In this document: positions 8,880-16,722 of the stretch, piece by piece
Numbering within the stretch: position 1 is the stretch's first letter
How the letters are laid out: each line of letters opens with the position of its first letter
DNA from: Chloroflexota bacterium
Lineage (GTDB): Bacteria > Chloroflexota > Anaerolineae > Aggregatilineales > J027
Reading direction: 5' to 3'
Assembly: GCA_024434115.1 (NCBI GenBank)
Contig: QMIT01000001.1
Span: forward strand, 62,001-126,000
Length of the DNA: 64,000 bases
Made by a program: the position numbers and the translations under genes
The notes under the pieces: generated by a model
The model's input: only the letters and a program-made list of their open reading frames with translations
Database searches by the model: none
What the model was told of the DNA's origin: nothing

Positions 8880-9341
8880 TTAACTATCTGCCTTTGGAAG
8901 CCAAATCGCCAATGCTCCTCCCGGCATACAGATAATTTGTAGTCCACTGAGACCGGGGCCGCCGTCGTGATGTAGACTAGGGCCGCCCACGATATGCCAA
9001 GCTTCATGTTGGTTATTTGGCTTCACGGATATTTGGGTTTGATCCGAGAAAAGTATCTCAAGTAGACCTGTCTTGGTCATTTTTATAGAGGCTATCGGTC
9101 TTTTTAGGAGCGCTAAACCGGGAGCAAGTGATAATGGATTATCAATAGATAAGACCGCTTCTTGACCGTTTTCACTCAGGACAAAATCCTCTATGAGACG
9201 AATTTCAAGATTATAATCTGGGTGTGCAATTTCTAATGCGAATCCATAGTCAATAATCAGCCTTGTAACCTCTTTGTCGCCAATGGGTAACTCCCAATAT
9301 TTCTCGTGTTCGATTATTTGTGAATTTCCACTCATAGTCAT
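8880..9341 (-). CDS. DUF6188-like small protein
   Basis: 153 residues, no signal peptide, beta-rich. WELPIGDKEVTRLIIDYGFALEI near the N-terminus is the pattern I associate with DUF6188 proteins of unknown function. The start overlaps the stop of the HEAT-repeat gene by 4 nt (ATGA), so the two are coupled. With the neighbouring HEAT and DUF4288-type genes it forms a cassette of small soluble proteins unrelated in content to the F420 genes around it. Families of this size and mixture also occur as immunity proteins of polymorphic toxins, but no toxin is visible here. Confidence 0.6.
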   Translation of the reverse strand: MTMSGNSQIIEHEKYWELPIGDKEVTRLIIDYGFALEIAHPDYNLEIRLIEDFVLSENGQEAVLSIDNPLSLAPGLALLKRPIASIKMTKTGLLEILFSDQTQISVKPNNQHEAWHIVGGPSLHHDGGPGLSGLQIICMPGGALAIWLPKADS

Positions 9342-9850
9342 TTGTGTCTATCTGAAGATTTCATAACCTCATCTATCATATCCCGAAATTTTTGCGTTTC
9401 TTCGAGTGTGCCCAACACATAGGTAGTGCGAGCTTGCCAAAGTAAAGTGCGGGCTTCTTTGGTATCCAATCCATAAAGCCCTTCAATAGCGGCCCTTCGA
9501 ATTCCAGTATCTGCATGTCGCAATTTGGAAGGCAAAATTTGCCAAAGGGCATTACGAGCTTCCTCTGTATTGTGCCTTAATAGCCAATGTATTGCCTCTG
9601 AAACCGCGTAATACCTTTCGGAAGATAATGTTTCTAACCAAAAGTTATATAGGGATGGTGATTGCGAATGAGCAATTGTTTCTATAACACACCAATCGCA
9701 ATAATCCCCCTCGTTATTGAACATCCAAACGAGTTTGTCGAGATGATCATCCACTACAAATCCAGCGCCATCGTATTTGCCGCCGCATTTCCTGTAGATT
9801 TTTTTCAACTCGTCAAGTGATAGTTTTCGTCTACCCAGCTTTTTTGCCAT
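9338..9850 (-). CDS. HEAT-repeat-like small protein
   Basis: 170 residues from ATG 9850 (MAKKLGRRKLSLDELKK). A longer frame upstream would read through a terminator hairpin at 9872-9900, so the inner start is preferred. The second half has short helical pairs with the HEAT pattern (AVSEAIHWLLRHNTEEARNALW; DTGIRRAAIEGLYGLDTKEARTLLW). The first half contains CGGKYDGAGF and DYCDWCV with four cysteines that could bind metal. Such proteins usually act as binding scaffolds. It is translationally coupled to the DUF6188-like gene. The true function is unknown. Confidence 0.65.
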   Translation of the reverse strand: MAKKLGRRKLSLDELKKIYRKCGGKYDGAGFVVDDHLDKLVWMFNNEGDYCDWCVIETIAHSQSPSLYNFWLETLSSERYYAVSEAIHWLLRHNTEEARNALWQILPSKLRHADTGIRRAAIEGLYGLDTKEARTLLWQARTTYVLGTLEETQKFRDMIDEVMKSSDRHK

Positions 9851-9865
9851 TTGGTAGCTCTTTCG

Positions 9866-9917
9866 CCAAACAAAAAAGGGCGGATTTGGATATGCTGCCC
9901 ATTGATTATATCGGGTT
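9866..9917. repeat. 52-bp direct repeat, copy A
   Basis: Starts CCAAACAAAAAAGGGCGG and ends GATTATATCGGGTT. A second copy at 10707-10758 differs at only about five positions. The two copies flank the tandem DUF4288-type gene and the third 32-bp repeat. Confidence 0.85.
9872..9900 (-). terminator. Rho-independent terminator, weak stem
   Basis: On the minus strand GGGCAG, an 11-nt loop, CCGCCC and then TTTTTT. One A-C mismatch weakens the stem. It ends transcripts of the DUF4288-type gene before the HEAT gene and overlaps repeat copy A. Confidence 0.65.
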
Positions 9918-9956
9918 ATGCAAGAGGTTGGGTTATTGAGGCGCGGATATAAATGC

Positions 9957-9988
9957 ACACGGGGCTAAAGCTGCCGTGCTGAATTTAG
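9957..9988. repeat. 32-bp dispersed hairpin repeat, copy 3
   Basis: One base differs in the stem (AGCT for AGCC, leaving a G-T wobble). The repeat overlaps the end of the DUF4288-type gene: the TAA stop codon at 9985-9987 is inside the repeat. Confidence 0.9.
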
Positions 9989-10695
9989 CGAAAATCGGGA
10001 TTCTCAAAAACAGCGAGATGTTCTTTCGGGCAAATCATCTGCTGGATTTCTTCTTCGCTGACATCCTCTTCCCGTGCAAATACCATTTCTTCGCCATGCT
10101 CTAATGGGCCGTGTACCACATAGGCCATACGGATACCCCAAAACCGAGTCGTATCTGTATTAAGGCTTTTCCCAAATTCCATAGCCTTTTCATATGCTTC
10201 ATTGGGTAGGGCGGCTTTTATCAATATCATGCAGCGGTAAACAATGAACAATCCATTCTCATTTTGCCCCACCGATTTTATGATTTCGGCGATATACCAT
10301 TTGGCATTTTTCGGTATCCAGCCCGTGAAAACGCTCTGTTCCTCTTTTGGGGTCACAATTTCCCCGATTTCATCTTCGGTCAGCAATCTTGGCTTTTCAC
10401 GATACATTTCAGTGCCATGTTTCAAATCTGGGCCGATGAGACTGAGGTCTCTTAGACCGCGAAAAATACTGGTGACCAGTTCTTTTTCGGCTTGCTCCCA
10501 TTCACGCGGGTCTTCTATATCAGCCACTAAATATGAACGTTCATATCTATGCCCGACCTCAAGAGCAAATGTATAAGCATCTTCATCGGATGTGGCAGAA
10601 ATCAGCGCAAAATTGACATCCAGCAGATTGCCGCCATGCTCAAATTTCTGTTCTTCAATGACTTGGGCCAGATACCATTGAGGATTTTTTGTCAC
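9985..10695 (-). CDS. Tandem DUF4288-like protein
   Basis: About 236 residues from a GTG start at 10695 (VTKNPQWYLAQ) with GGGAGA 8 nt upstream; a TTG five codons earlier is an alternative but would overlap the binding site. The protein is an internal duplication: residues 1-118 and 119-236 each run from WYLAQVIEE/WYIAEIIK through an Ala-rich helix with DEDAYTFALE/NEAYEKAMEF and HGTEMYREK/HGEEMVFARE to EIGEIVTPKEEQSVF/EIQQMICPKEHLAVF. Each half matches the small DUF4288 fold. It has no signal peptide. The gene is flanked by 52-bp direct repeats and its stop codon lies in a dispersed 32-bp repeat. Function unknown. Confidence 0.7.
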   Translation of the reverse strand: MTKNPQWYLAQVIEEQKFEHGGNLLDVNFALISATSDEDAYTFALEVGHRYERSYLVADIEDPREWEQAEKELVTSIFRGLRDLSLIGPDLKHGTEMYREKPRLLTEDEIGEIVTPKEEQSVFTGWIPKNAKWYIAEIIKSVGQNENGLFIVYRCMILIKAALPNEAYEKAMEFGKSLNTDTTRFWGIRMAYVVHGPLEHGEEMVFAREEDVSEEEIQQMICPKEHLAVFENPDFR

Positions 10696-10706
10696 AGCCG
10701 TATCTC

Positions 10707-10758
10707 CCAAACAAAAAAGGGCGGGTTTGGATATGCCGCCCTTTGATTATATCTGGTT
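10707..10758. repeat. 52-bp direct repeat, copy B
   Basis: Second copy of the element at 9866-9917, in the same orientation. It has the stronger terminator stem of the two and includes the binding-site region of the DUF4288-type gene at its edge. Confidence 0.85.
10713..10741 (-). terminator. Rho-independent terminator of F420 operon
   Basis: Minus strand GGGCGG, loop CATATCCAAAC, CCGCCC, then TTTTTT. It lies 24 nt after the cofC stop codon and closes the npdG-cofE-cofD-cofC operon. Confidence 0.85.
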
Positions 10759-10764
10759 TTGGGG

Positions 10765-11415
10765 TTAGCCTTCGACCACCTGTTGTAATTGAAAATCAAT
10801 CACGGGGACGTTGTATTTGGTCGCTAGGCGGACGTACTCCTCCAAATCGGGGGGCGTGTCCACATCTAAGGCGAGGCGTTCGGATTCATAGACTTCGACG
10901 GTTGCTCCCGCTAGTTCGGCTTGGGCGATATGGCGCTGAAAGCTCCCCGTCCCATAGCTATAAGGAATTAGGCCGGGGGGGTGAACGAATAAGGCGTTGG
11001 TACCGTCTCTGGCGGTATCTGGGGCAATGACCATCGTAGCAGGGAAGCGGCCCAGATAGACAATTTGTTCAATATCTTGCGCCGACACCAGCGGGATGTC
11101 ACTCGGCAGGATGAGCATAGCCTCGCCGCCCCATGTGTGAATTAATTTTGAGGCACGCATCAGGGCCGGGTTGAGTTCCGGTTGTCCGCTTTCTTGCACG
11201 GTATAAACGCCAAGATCACGTGCAATCGAAAGCACTTTGGTATCGCGGCTAATCACCAAAATATTGCTGATACAGCCTAAACTTTTGAGTAATTGGATAT
11301 TGTGTAGCAACATGCCGAGCGAAAGTTTTTCGCGCTGGGCAGGTGATAAAACGGGCGCAAGGCGACTTTTGCCCCGCACCAACGGTTTGACTGGGAGTAC
11401 GGCCCACGTTTTCAC
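10765..11415 (-). CDS. cofC: 2-phospho-L-lactate (or PEP) guanylyltransferase CofC
   Basis: 216 residues, the usual CofC length. It has the nucleotidyltransferase start AVLPVKPLVRGKSRL, the metal-binding ILPSDIPLV strand, APDTARDGTNALFV and the C-terminal LDVDTPPDLEEY signature. CofC joins GTP to 2-phospholactate or phosphoenolpyruvate to make the activated side chain that CofD transfers to Fo; which of the two substrates is used here cannot be read directly. The start overlaps the cofD stop by 4 nt (ATGA), so the two are coupled. It is the last gene of the F420 operon and is followed by a terminator. Confidence 0.92.
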   Translation of the reverse strand: MKTWAVLPVKPLVRGKSRLAPVLSPAQREKLSLGMLLHNIQLLKSLGCISNILVISRDTKVLSIARDLGVYTVQESGQPELNPALMRASKLIHTWGGEAMLILPSDIPLVSAQDIEQIVYLGRFPATMVIAPDTARDGTNALFVHPPGLIPYSYGTGSFQRHIAQAELAGATVEVYESERLALDVDTPPDLEEYVRLATKYNVPVIDFQLQQVVEG

Positions 11416-12389
11416 AAACTAATTCCCTCCAATATCCATTTCAGGATTTCGCCTGCCAGACGTTCTCGATCTTCAATTGTCTCCATCAGCGTCTGTGTCA
11501 CAATTAGAGACAGGGCGGGAGCGGATTTTCTTAGCTCCTCTACGGCGTTTGTATCGGTGGTATCCATGACCAAGCCATCAATCAGGCCAGCATAATAGGC
11601 CGCGATACCCTTGACCGAGGCATCCAAATGTAGTTCCTCCATCAATTTTGCGGCTGGCCCTTTGACAGCTTTTCCCCCGATTAAGGGACTGACCGCGATG
11701 CAGGGAACGGGACGGGATTGAATCGCCTCACGCATACCACCTAGCCTTAAAATAGGCTCTATTGAGAGCAGGGGATTAGAAGGACAGATCACAACCAGAT
11801 CAGCATGATGGATCGCGTCCAGTGCCATCTGGGTTGCTTGTGCTTCCCCCTCTCCCTTATAGGATAACCCAACTACGGTTGGTTGCCACCGAAATTTCAC
11901 GAAATATTCCTGAAATTCCAACCTTCCATATTCTTGAGTGTCTACCAGTGTGGCAAAAGGGTCGTCGGTGGCGGGCAAAATGGTCTGTTGGATGCCTAGT
12001 GCTTGCGATAGTTGCTGGGTGACTTGGGTGAGTGTTTGTCCATGTTGGAGCGCCTCGGTGCGGATAAAGTGGGTGGCGAGGTCACGATCTCCCAGACGAA
12101 ACCAAGGGGCCACTCCATAACGCTCCAGCATTTCATAATTTTGGAACGTATCGCCGTCAATGCCCCACCCAGTTTTTGGGTTGGCAATTTCGCCGAGGGT
12201 GTACATCACGGTGTCGAGGTCGGGGGAGATATTGAGGCCACGATGCACAAAATCGTCGCCGGTGTTGACGATGACAGTTAAGTGACCGGAGGGCAAAATC
12301 CGAGCGAGGCCATGCGCCAATTTCGCGCCTCCGACCCCGCCTGCCAAAGCCACAACCTTTGGGTGTAGATTTTCGTTTTTTAGCGCCAT
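11412..12389 (-). CDS. cofD: 2-phospho-L-lactate transferase CofD
   Basis: 325 residues from ATG 12389 (MALKNENLHPKVVALAGG); a longer frame would extend backward through the nitroreductase gene and is not supported. Diagnostic motifs are ALAGGVGGAKLAHGL, IVNTGDDFVHRGLNISPDLD, GWGIDGDTF and RLGDRDLATHF, together with a late CPSNPLLSIEPIL segment. CofD moves the phosphoenolpyruvyl or lactyl phosphate from the GDP adduct to Fo, giving (dehydro-)F420-0. The start overlaps the nitroreductase stop by 10 nt. Confidence 0.94.
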   Translation of the reverse strand: MALKNENLHPKVVALAGGVGGAKLAHGLARILPSGHLTVIVNTGDDFVHRGLNISPDLDTVMYTLGEIANPKTGWGIDGDTFQNYEMLERYGVAPWFRLGDRDLATHFIRTEALQHGQTLTQVTQQLSQALGIQQTILPATDDPFATLVDTQEYGRLEFQEYFVKFRWQPTVVGLSYKGEGEAQATQMALDAIHHADLVVICPSNPLLSIEPILRLGGMREAIQSRPVPCIAVSPLIGGKAVKGPAAKLMEELHLDASVKGIAAYYAGLIDGLVMDTTDTNAVEELRKSAPALSLIVTQTLMETIEDRERLAGEILKWILEGISL

Positions 12390-13009
12390 AAGACTCGTGT
12401 TTCTAGTGGTTCGCGGGTTCGTGTCCGCGCTTGGGCAGGATAGCCCAATGTAATGAGTGCCTGTGGCTCCCAATCGAGTGGGAGTTCAAGGGAATCGCGT
12501 ACCACATCCGGGCAAAACAATGGCGCACACATCCAACATGCGCCTAAACCTGCTGCATGAGCCGCCAATAGCAAATTTTGCCCAGCCATCGCAGTACTTT
12601 GCATCGCCATGATGCGTTCGGCCTCGCGGCGTTTGGCGTCAGGATAACGATCCATATCTACCATAGTAAAACACAAAACAATAAGGGCCGATGCGCTTAT
12701 CATGCGGCTAGTAGAGCGTCCGGTATCGGCGGCAATCATTTCTTCCGCCACACCATCGGCCTCTAAATCTTTACGCAATTGGTGGGCCATTTGGTTCGCT
12801 AACTGTTCCTTACGGGCCGGGTCACGCACGACGGCAAATCGCCACGGCTGACGATTGTGGGCCGAGGGCGACCAGATGGCGGTTTCTAATAATTCGCGCA
12901 GCAGGTCGTCGGCAATCGGGCGGTTTTCATAGACACGCACCGAACGACGGCTTCTGGCAAGTGCGGCAAATGCGGCAAATGAGGTAAATCCTTGAAACTG
13001 CTCTGTCAT
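12380..13009 (-). CDS. Nitroreductase family protein, FbiB C-terminal-domain equivalent
   Basis: 209 residues from ATG 13009 (MTEQFQGFTSFAAF). The FMN-binding pattern RSRRSVRVYENRP, then IWSPSAHNRQPWRFAVV, then LAAHAAGLGACWM and ITLGYPA identifies a nitroreductase-fold flavoprotein. In actinobacterial FbiB a domain of this fold is fused to CofE and reduces dehydro-F420-0 with FMNH2. Here the same pair appears as two adjacent genes: the start shares one base with the cofE stop (TAATG). That placement suggests the same role. A general nitroreductase is the alternative. Confidence 0.85.
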   Translation of the reverse strand: MTEQFQGFTSFAAFAALARSRRSVRVYENRPIADDLLRELLETAIWSPSAHNRQPWRFAVVRDPARKEQLANQMAHQLRKDLEADGVAEEMIAADTGRSTSRMISASALIVLCFTMVDMDRYPDAKRREAERIMAMQSTAMAGQNLLLAAHAAGLGACWMCAPLFCPDVVRDSLELPLDWEPQALITLGYPAQARTRTREPLETRVLWR

Positions 13010-13782
13010 TAGCGATATAAGTCCATATCGGGCGGACGAATCATATCCGTTGCGTGACCGGACGCGGCATCGGTGGGCCATTGCAAGCCGCGCACCAAGA
13101 TAACGGGTTGGCCCTCATCGGCTTCGCCCGTCAATAAACCTGCCGCTGCTGCCAGTTGATCGGCAAAGGCGGTGACGGTGGCCTTGAGTTCACGCCCAAA
13201 TAAATCGTGATAGCCACGCTGATCTAAGAGGGACGGGATGCCGCTGATGCCGATAGCGACATTGACATTGCCCATACGAAAGGGCCGACCATGTGTATCA
13301 CTGATGACGACGCCGGGGCGTACCCCTGTTTGTTTTTCGAGCGAATGGGCTAACTCATCGGCGGCATGATCGGGATTTTCGGGTAGGAGCAAAATCAGAT
13401 CATGGCCTAAGCTGCCCGTGTTGGATTGGTCAATACCTGCATTGGCGGAGGTAAAGCCGAGTTTGTGGCGCACGATTAGAACATTGGGTGCGGCGCGGGA
13501 TACACCGACGGATTCACGCAGGGCTACCTCGACCATGCGGGGGTCTTTGAGGGTTTTTTCGCCCAACGAGACAGCCTCCGGTGAAGGGGTGATTTCGCGC
13601 AAATCCACAAAACGATTTTGCGATTTGGAGACAATTTTGGATGAGACCACCAGAATATCCCCAGTAGTTAAGGTTAAATTTGCTCGTGTCAACGCGGCTA
13701 AAATCACGGCGGCTAGATTGTCTCCCGGTTGAATCAGCGGAATACCGGGTAGGGCGATTAAATTCAGTTCCGTTGTCGGCAT
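13009..13782 (-). CDS. cofE: Coenzyme F420-0:L-glutamate ligase CofE
   Basis: 257 residues, equal to the free-standing archaeal-type CofE. Motifs include LPGIPLIQPGDNLA, GDILVVSSKIVSKSQNR, IVRHKLGFTSANAGIDQSN and ISDTHGRPFRMGNVNVAIG, which form the GTP/Mn site and the F420-binding cleft. CofE adds glutamates to F420-0 using GTP. It starts 5 nt after npdG and is followed directly by the nitroreductase-fold gene. Confidence 0.94.
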   Translation of the reverse strand: MPTTELNLIALPGIPLIQPGDNLAAVILAALTRANLTLTTGDILVVSSKIVSKSQNRFVDLREITPSPEAVSLGEKTLKDPRMVEVALRESVGVSRAAPNVLIVRHKLGFTSANAGIDQSNTGSLGHDLILLLPENPDHAADELAHSLEKQTGVRPGVVISDTHGRPFRMGNVNVAIGISGIPSLLDQRGYHDLFGRELKATVTAFADQLAAAAGLLTGEADEGQPVILVRGLQWPTDAASGHATDMIRPPDMDLYR

Positions 13783-13787
13783 GGCGT

Positions 13788-14465
13788 TTATTCCGTAGCG
13801 ATGCCTGTAATATGAATGCCTGCGCCTTTGACACTATATTTCTTATTTATATACATCAGCACAGGGGTCAATGCCTCAGCCGCCACCGCATTGACGAGTG
13901 GGCCAGCATCAATACCACGCATTCCGGCGGCCTCGACCAAATGAATGACCTCAGTTTTGGCTTGGTCGTCATCACCCGTTACCAACACATCACAGGCAAC
14001 CTCATGTTCCAATTTTTTGAGATGGGCGGCACTGACATTTTGGAAAGCCGAAACCACCTTGACCCCATCACCAACAATGGCTTGCGTTTCAAGCGCGGCG
14101 GCTTTGCCTGTGGGGACAAATACACGGCGAATGTCTGGCGGTTGCATAGGGACAGTTACATCTACCAAGATTTTGCCCTGCACTTCGTTGCGCACACTTT
14201 CGAGGGTGGCTTGGTGGGCATCATAGGGGACGGTCAGCACGACAATATCAGCACGGGCGGCAGCCTCTCGGTTATGAGCGCCTTCGATAAGGGATTCGCC
14301 CAAAATTTCATTAAATTCGGCTGCTTTGCTCTTGGCGCGTTCGGCATCGCGTGAGCCGACAATGACACGATAGCCGCTCTGTGCCCATCGCATCGCCAAG
14401 CCGGAACCCTCTTTACCCGTTCCACCCAATACGGCAACTGTTACCATCATTTTATCGTCGTTCAC
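13788..14465 (-). CDS. npdG: NADPH-dependent F420 reductase
   Basis: 225 residues from GTG 14465, which has AGGAA eight nt upstream; ATG codons at 14450 and 14447 are also in frame. VAVLGGTGKEGSGLAMRW is the Rossmann dinucleotide loop and VGSRDAERAKSKA the NADP phosphate-binding stretch. KVVSAFQNVSAAHL and DAGPLVNAVAAEALTPV are shared with archaeal F420:NADP oxidoreductase (Fno). The enzyme moves hydride between F420 and NADP in the cytoplasm. It is the first gene of the F420 operon. Confidence 0.92.
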   Translation of the reverse strand: MNDDKMMVTVAVLGGTGKEGSGLAMRWAQSGYRVIVGSRDAERAKSKAAEFNEILGESLIEGAHNREAAARADIVVLTVPYDAHQATLESVRNEVQGKILVDVTVPMQPPDIRRVFVPTGKAAALETQAIVGDGVKVVSAFQNVSAAHLKKLEHEVACDVLVTGDDDQAKTEVIHLVEAAGMRGIDAGPLVNAVAAEALTPVLMYINKKYSVKGAGIHITGIATE

Positions 14466-14672
14466 GTCAATGGTTCCTTACAAAATTTCGAATTAGTTCT
14501 CAAATAGAGTAACCTAATTTTTGATGTTGGTACAGCCTGTCGTCAAGACCTAGTTATTGGAGTCAAAATATCAAACTGCACCCGGATAAAGGTCAAAAAA
14601 TCCTCTGGCAGATTTGGCACTTTCAGGACTAAAATCAAGTACACTAATTTTCGTTATCGGAGATAGACCCCC

Positions 14673-15656
14673 ATGCAAACCCATCTTAAAGGGCGCGATA
14701 TGATTACCGATCAGGAATGGACACGCGCCGAACTAGATACCGTTTTTGAATTAGCCTTTGATTTGAAGCGCAAACGGGCAGTGGGCGAACCCCATGCGTA
14801 TCTGCGTGATAGGACACTGGCGATGCTCTTTTTCTTCACCAGCACCCGTACTCGTGGCAGCTTTGAGGCGGGTATGGCCCAGTTGGGCGGACATGCGGCC
14901 TTTATTGACAGCGATACCACTCAAATTTCGCATGGCGACACCGCCAAAGAAATCGGCGAGATTTTTGGGCGCTATTTTGATGGTATCGCTATCCGTCAAT
15001 GCGACTGGAATTTTGGCAATAAATACATCCGCGAGGTTGCCGCCGCCAGCCGTGTGCCTGTTTTGAACATGCAGTGTGATGTGTATCACCCCTTTCAAGC
15101 ACTGGCCGACCTGATGACCATTCAGGAATATTTTGGGCGCGAAAGCCTCAAGGGTAAAACGATCAATGTCAGTTGGGCCTATGCCGCCAGCTATCAAAAA
15201 CCGATCAGTGTGCCGCAAAGCCTGATTCTGTTGATGACCCGCTATGGCATGAATGTGCGCCTGACCCATCCACCAGAATACAAATTGATGCCGGATATTT
15301 TGGAACAGGCCAAAGAAAATGCCCGCCGGAGTCATGGCAGTTTCGAGATTGGGCATGATTTTGATGCGGGCTTCAAGGGCGCGGATATTTTGTATCCCAA
15401 GAGTTGGGGAGCGCTTTTGACCACCACTGACAATGCTGAAAGCGCCCGTATCGGCAAGAAATACACCGATTGGATCACCGACGAACGCCGCATGGCTTTG
15501 GCGAACGAAGATGCCATTTATATGCACTGCCTACCGGCTGACCGCAATATCGAAGTCACCGACGGCGTGATTGATGGCCCCCAGAGCGTGGTCTACGATG
15601 AAGCCGAAAATCGCCTGCACGCCCAAAAAGCGGTGATGGCATTGACGATGGGTTAA
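14673..15656 (+). CDS. ygeW: YgeW-type carbamoyltransferase
   Basis: 327 residues with GGAG ahead of ATG 14673. The carbamoyl-phosphate loop FTSTRTRGSFE (STRTR at 57-61), then NMQCDVYHPFQALADL, VSWAYAASYQKPISVPQS, DILYPKSWG and the HCLPAD loop (285-290) define a transcarbamylase. The SWAY-x3-YQKP-x-SVPQ and YPKSW segments match the knotted YgeW branch rather than OTCase. The protein is shorter than E. coli YgeW (about 396). In the yge/ygf purine-catabolism context such an enzyme would phosphorolyse a ureido compound to carbamoyl phosphate; the carbamate kinase gene follows at once. The substrate is not shown by the sequence. Confidence 0.85.
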   Translation: MQTHLKGRDMITDQEWTRAELDTVFELAFDLKRKRAVGEPHAYLRDRTLAMLFFFTSTRTRGSFEAGMAQLGGHAAFIDSDTTQISHGDTAKEIGEIFGRYFDGIAIRQCDWNFGNKYIREVAAASRVPVLNMQCDVYHPFQALADLMTIQEYFGRESLKGKTINVSWAYAASYQKPISVPQSLILLMTRYGMNVRLTHPPEYKLMPDILEQAKENARRSHGSFEIGHDFDAGFKGADILYPKSWGALLTTTDNAESARIGKKYTDWITDERRMALANEDAIYMHCLPADRNIEVTDGVIDGPQSVVYDEAENRLHAQKAVMALTMG

Positions 15657-15689
15657 GCATAAAATTAAATTCAGCATCATTTTCAAAGT

Positions 15690-15728
15690 AGAGGCACGCC
15701 TTTGGTTTTTGATTCAAAGGTGGCCTCT
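15690..15728 (+). terminator. Hairpin between ygeW and carbamate kinase
   Basis: AGAGGC-ACG-CCTTTG pairs with CAAAGG-TG-GCCTCT around a 10-nt loop, followed by CTTTGTGTCTTT. The U-tract is interrupted, so it may be a partial terminator or a processing site that sets the ratio of the two genes. Confidence 0.55.
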
Positions 15729-15765
15729 CTTTGTGTCTTTAAATTTAAAAAAGGATTAGTGACCT

Positions 15766-16722
15766 ATGGCAAGCAAAACCGCAGTAGTGGCGATTGGCGG
15801 CAATTCGCTGATATTAGACAAAAATCGTCCTGACGTGGGACATCAATGGCAAGCGGTACACGAGACCTGCCAGCATATCGCGGCGATGATTGAAGAAGGC
15901 TGGAGTGTGGTTGTCACACATGGCAATGGCCCACAGGTCGGGTTTATTTTGCGACGGAATGAGTTGGCAGCTCATGAAGTTCATACGACCCCGCTGGATT
16001 TGATTGGGGCGGACACACAGGGCGCGATTGGTTATATGCTGCAACAGGGTCTCAGCAACGCGCTTCATACCCGCAACATTCAGCGCGGGGTGGTCACGGT
16101 GATTACACAGGTGCTGGTGAATAAAGATGATCCCGGTTTTCAGAACCCGACCAAACCCATCGGGGGCTTTTTGGAAGAAGCGACGGCTCGTAAGTTTGAG
16201 GCGGATGGGTGGCAGGTGGTGGAGGATGCGGGTCGCGGCTGGCGGCGGGTGATTGCTTCGCCTCAACCATTGGAAATTGTCGAACTGGATGCGATTCAGC
16301 GCATGATTCAGGACGGGTTTATCGTGATTGCCTGCGGGGGCGGTGGGATTCCAGTCATTCGCACGGATGCGGGTGAAATCAAAGGTGCGCCGCCGTCGGT
16401 GATTGATAAAGATCGGGCTTCGAGTTTGCTGGCCTCACATATGAAAGCCGACCTATTTCTGATTTCGACAGGGGTGGAGCAGGTAGCAATCAGATTCAAC
16501 ACGCCCCAGCAGCAAAATCTTGATCGCATCACCGTCGCCCAAGCCAAAGAGTATATGGCAGCGGGTGAATTTGCGGAAGGCAGTATGAAACCCAAGATTC
16601 AGGCCGCCATTCGATTTTTGGAGCGGGGGGGTCAACAAGGACAACAAGCCTTGATTACCGACCCACCCAATATTTTGCGGGCACTGCGGGGAGAGACGGG
16701 AACATGGATTCTGCCGGATTAG
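15766..16722 (+). CDS. arcC: Carbamate kinase
   Basis: 318 residues, standard length. VVAIGGNSLIL near the start, VVVTHGNGPQVGFILRRNEL, TPLDLIGADTQGAIGYMLQQ, IACGGGGIPV and GSMKPKIQAAIRFL are the conserved segments of carbamate kinase. It makes ATP from carbamoyl phosphate and ADP. The preceding YgeW-type transferase would supply carbamoyl phosphate. The gene corresponds in position to E. coli yqeA, another carbamate kinase of the purine-catabolism cluster. AAGGA is placed well before the ATG. Confidence 0.93.
   Translation: MASKTAVVAIGGNSLILDKNRPDVGHQWQAVHETCQHIAAMIEEGWSVVVTHGNGPQVGFILRRNELAAHEVHTTPLDLIGADTQGAIGYMLQQGLSNALHTRNIQRGVVTVITQVLVNKDDPGFQNPTKPIGGFLEEATARKFEADGWQVVEDAGRGWRRVIASPQPLEIVELDAIQRMIQDGFIVIACGGGGIPVIRTDAGEIKGAPPSVIDKDRASSLLASHMKADLFLISTGVEQVAIRFNTPQQQNLDRITVAQAKEYMAAGEFAEGSMKPKIQAAIRFLERGGQQGQQALITDPPNILRALRGETGTWILPD

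Noticed and set aside
9850..9958. N-terminal extension of the HEAT-like gene
   Set aside because: The extra codons read through a terminator hairpin and a 52-bp repeat also found at 10707, so they are intergenic.
14751..15527. Long open frame of 258 codons antisense to the ygeW-type gene
   Set aside because: It lies wholly opposite a clear carbamoyltransferase, has no binding site, and its composition follows the third-codon bias of the sense gene.
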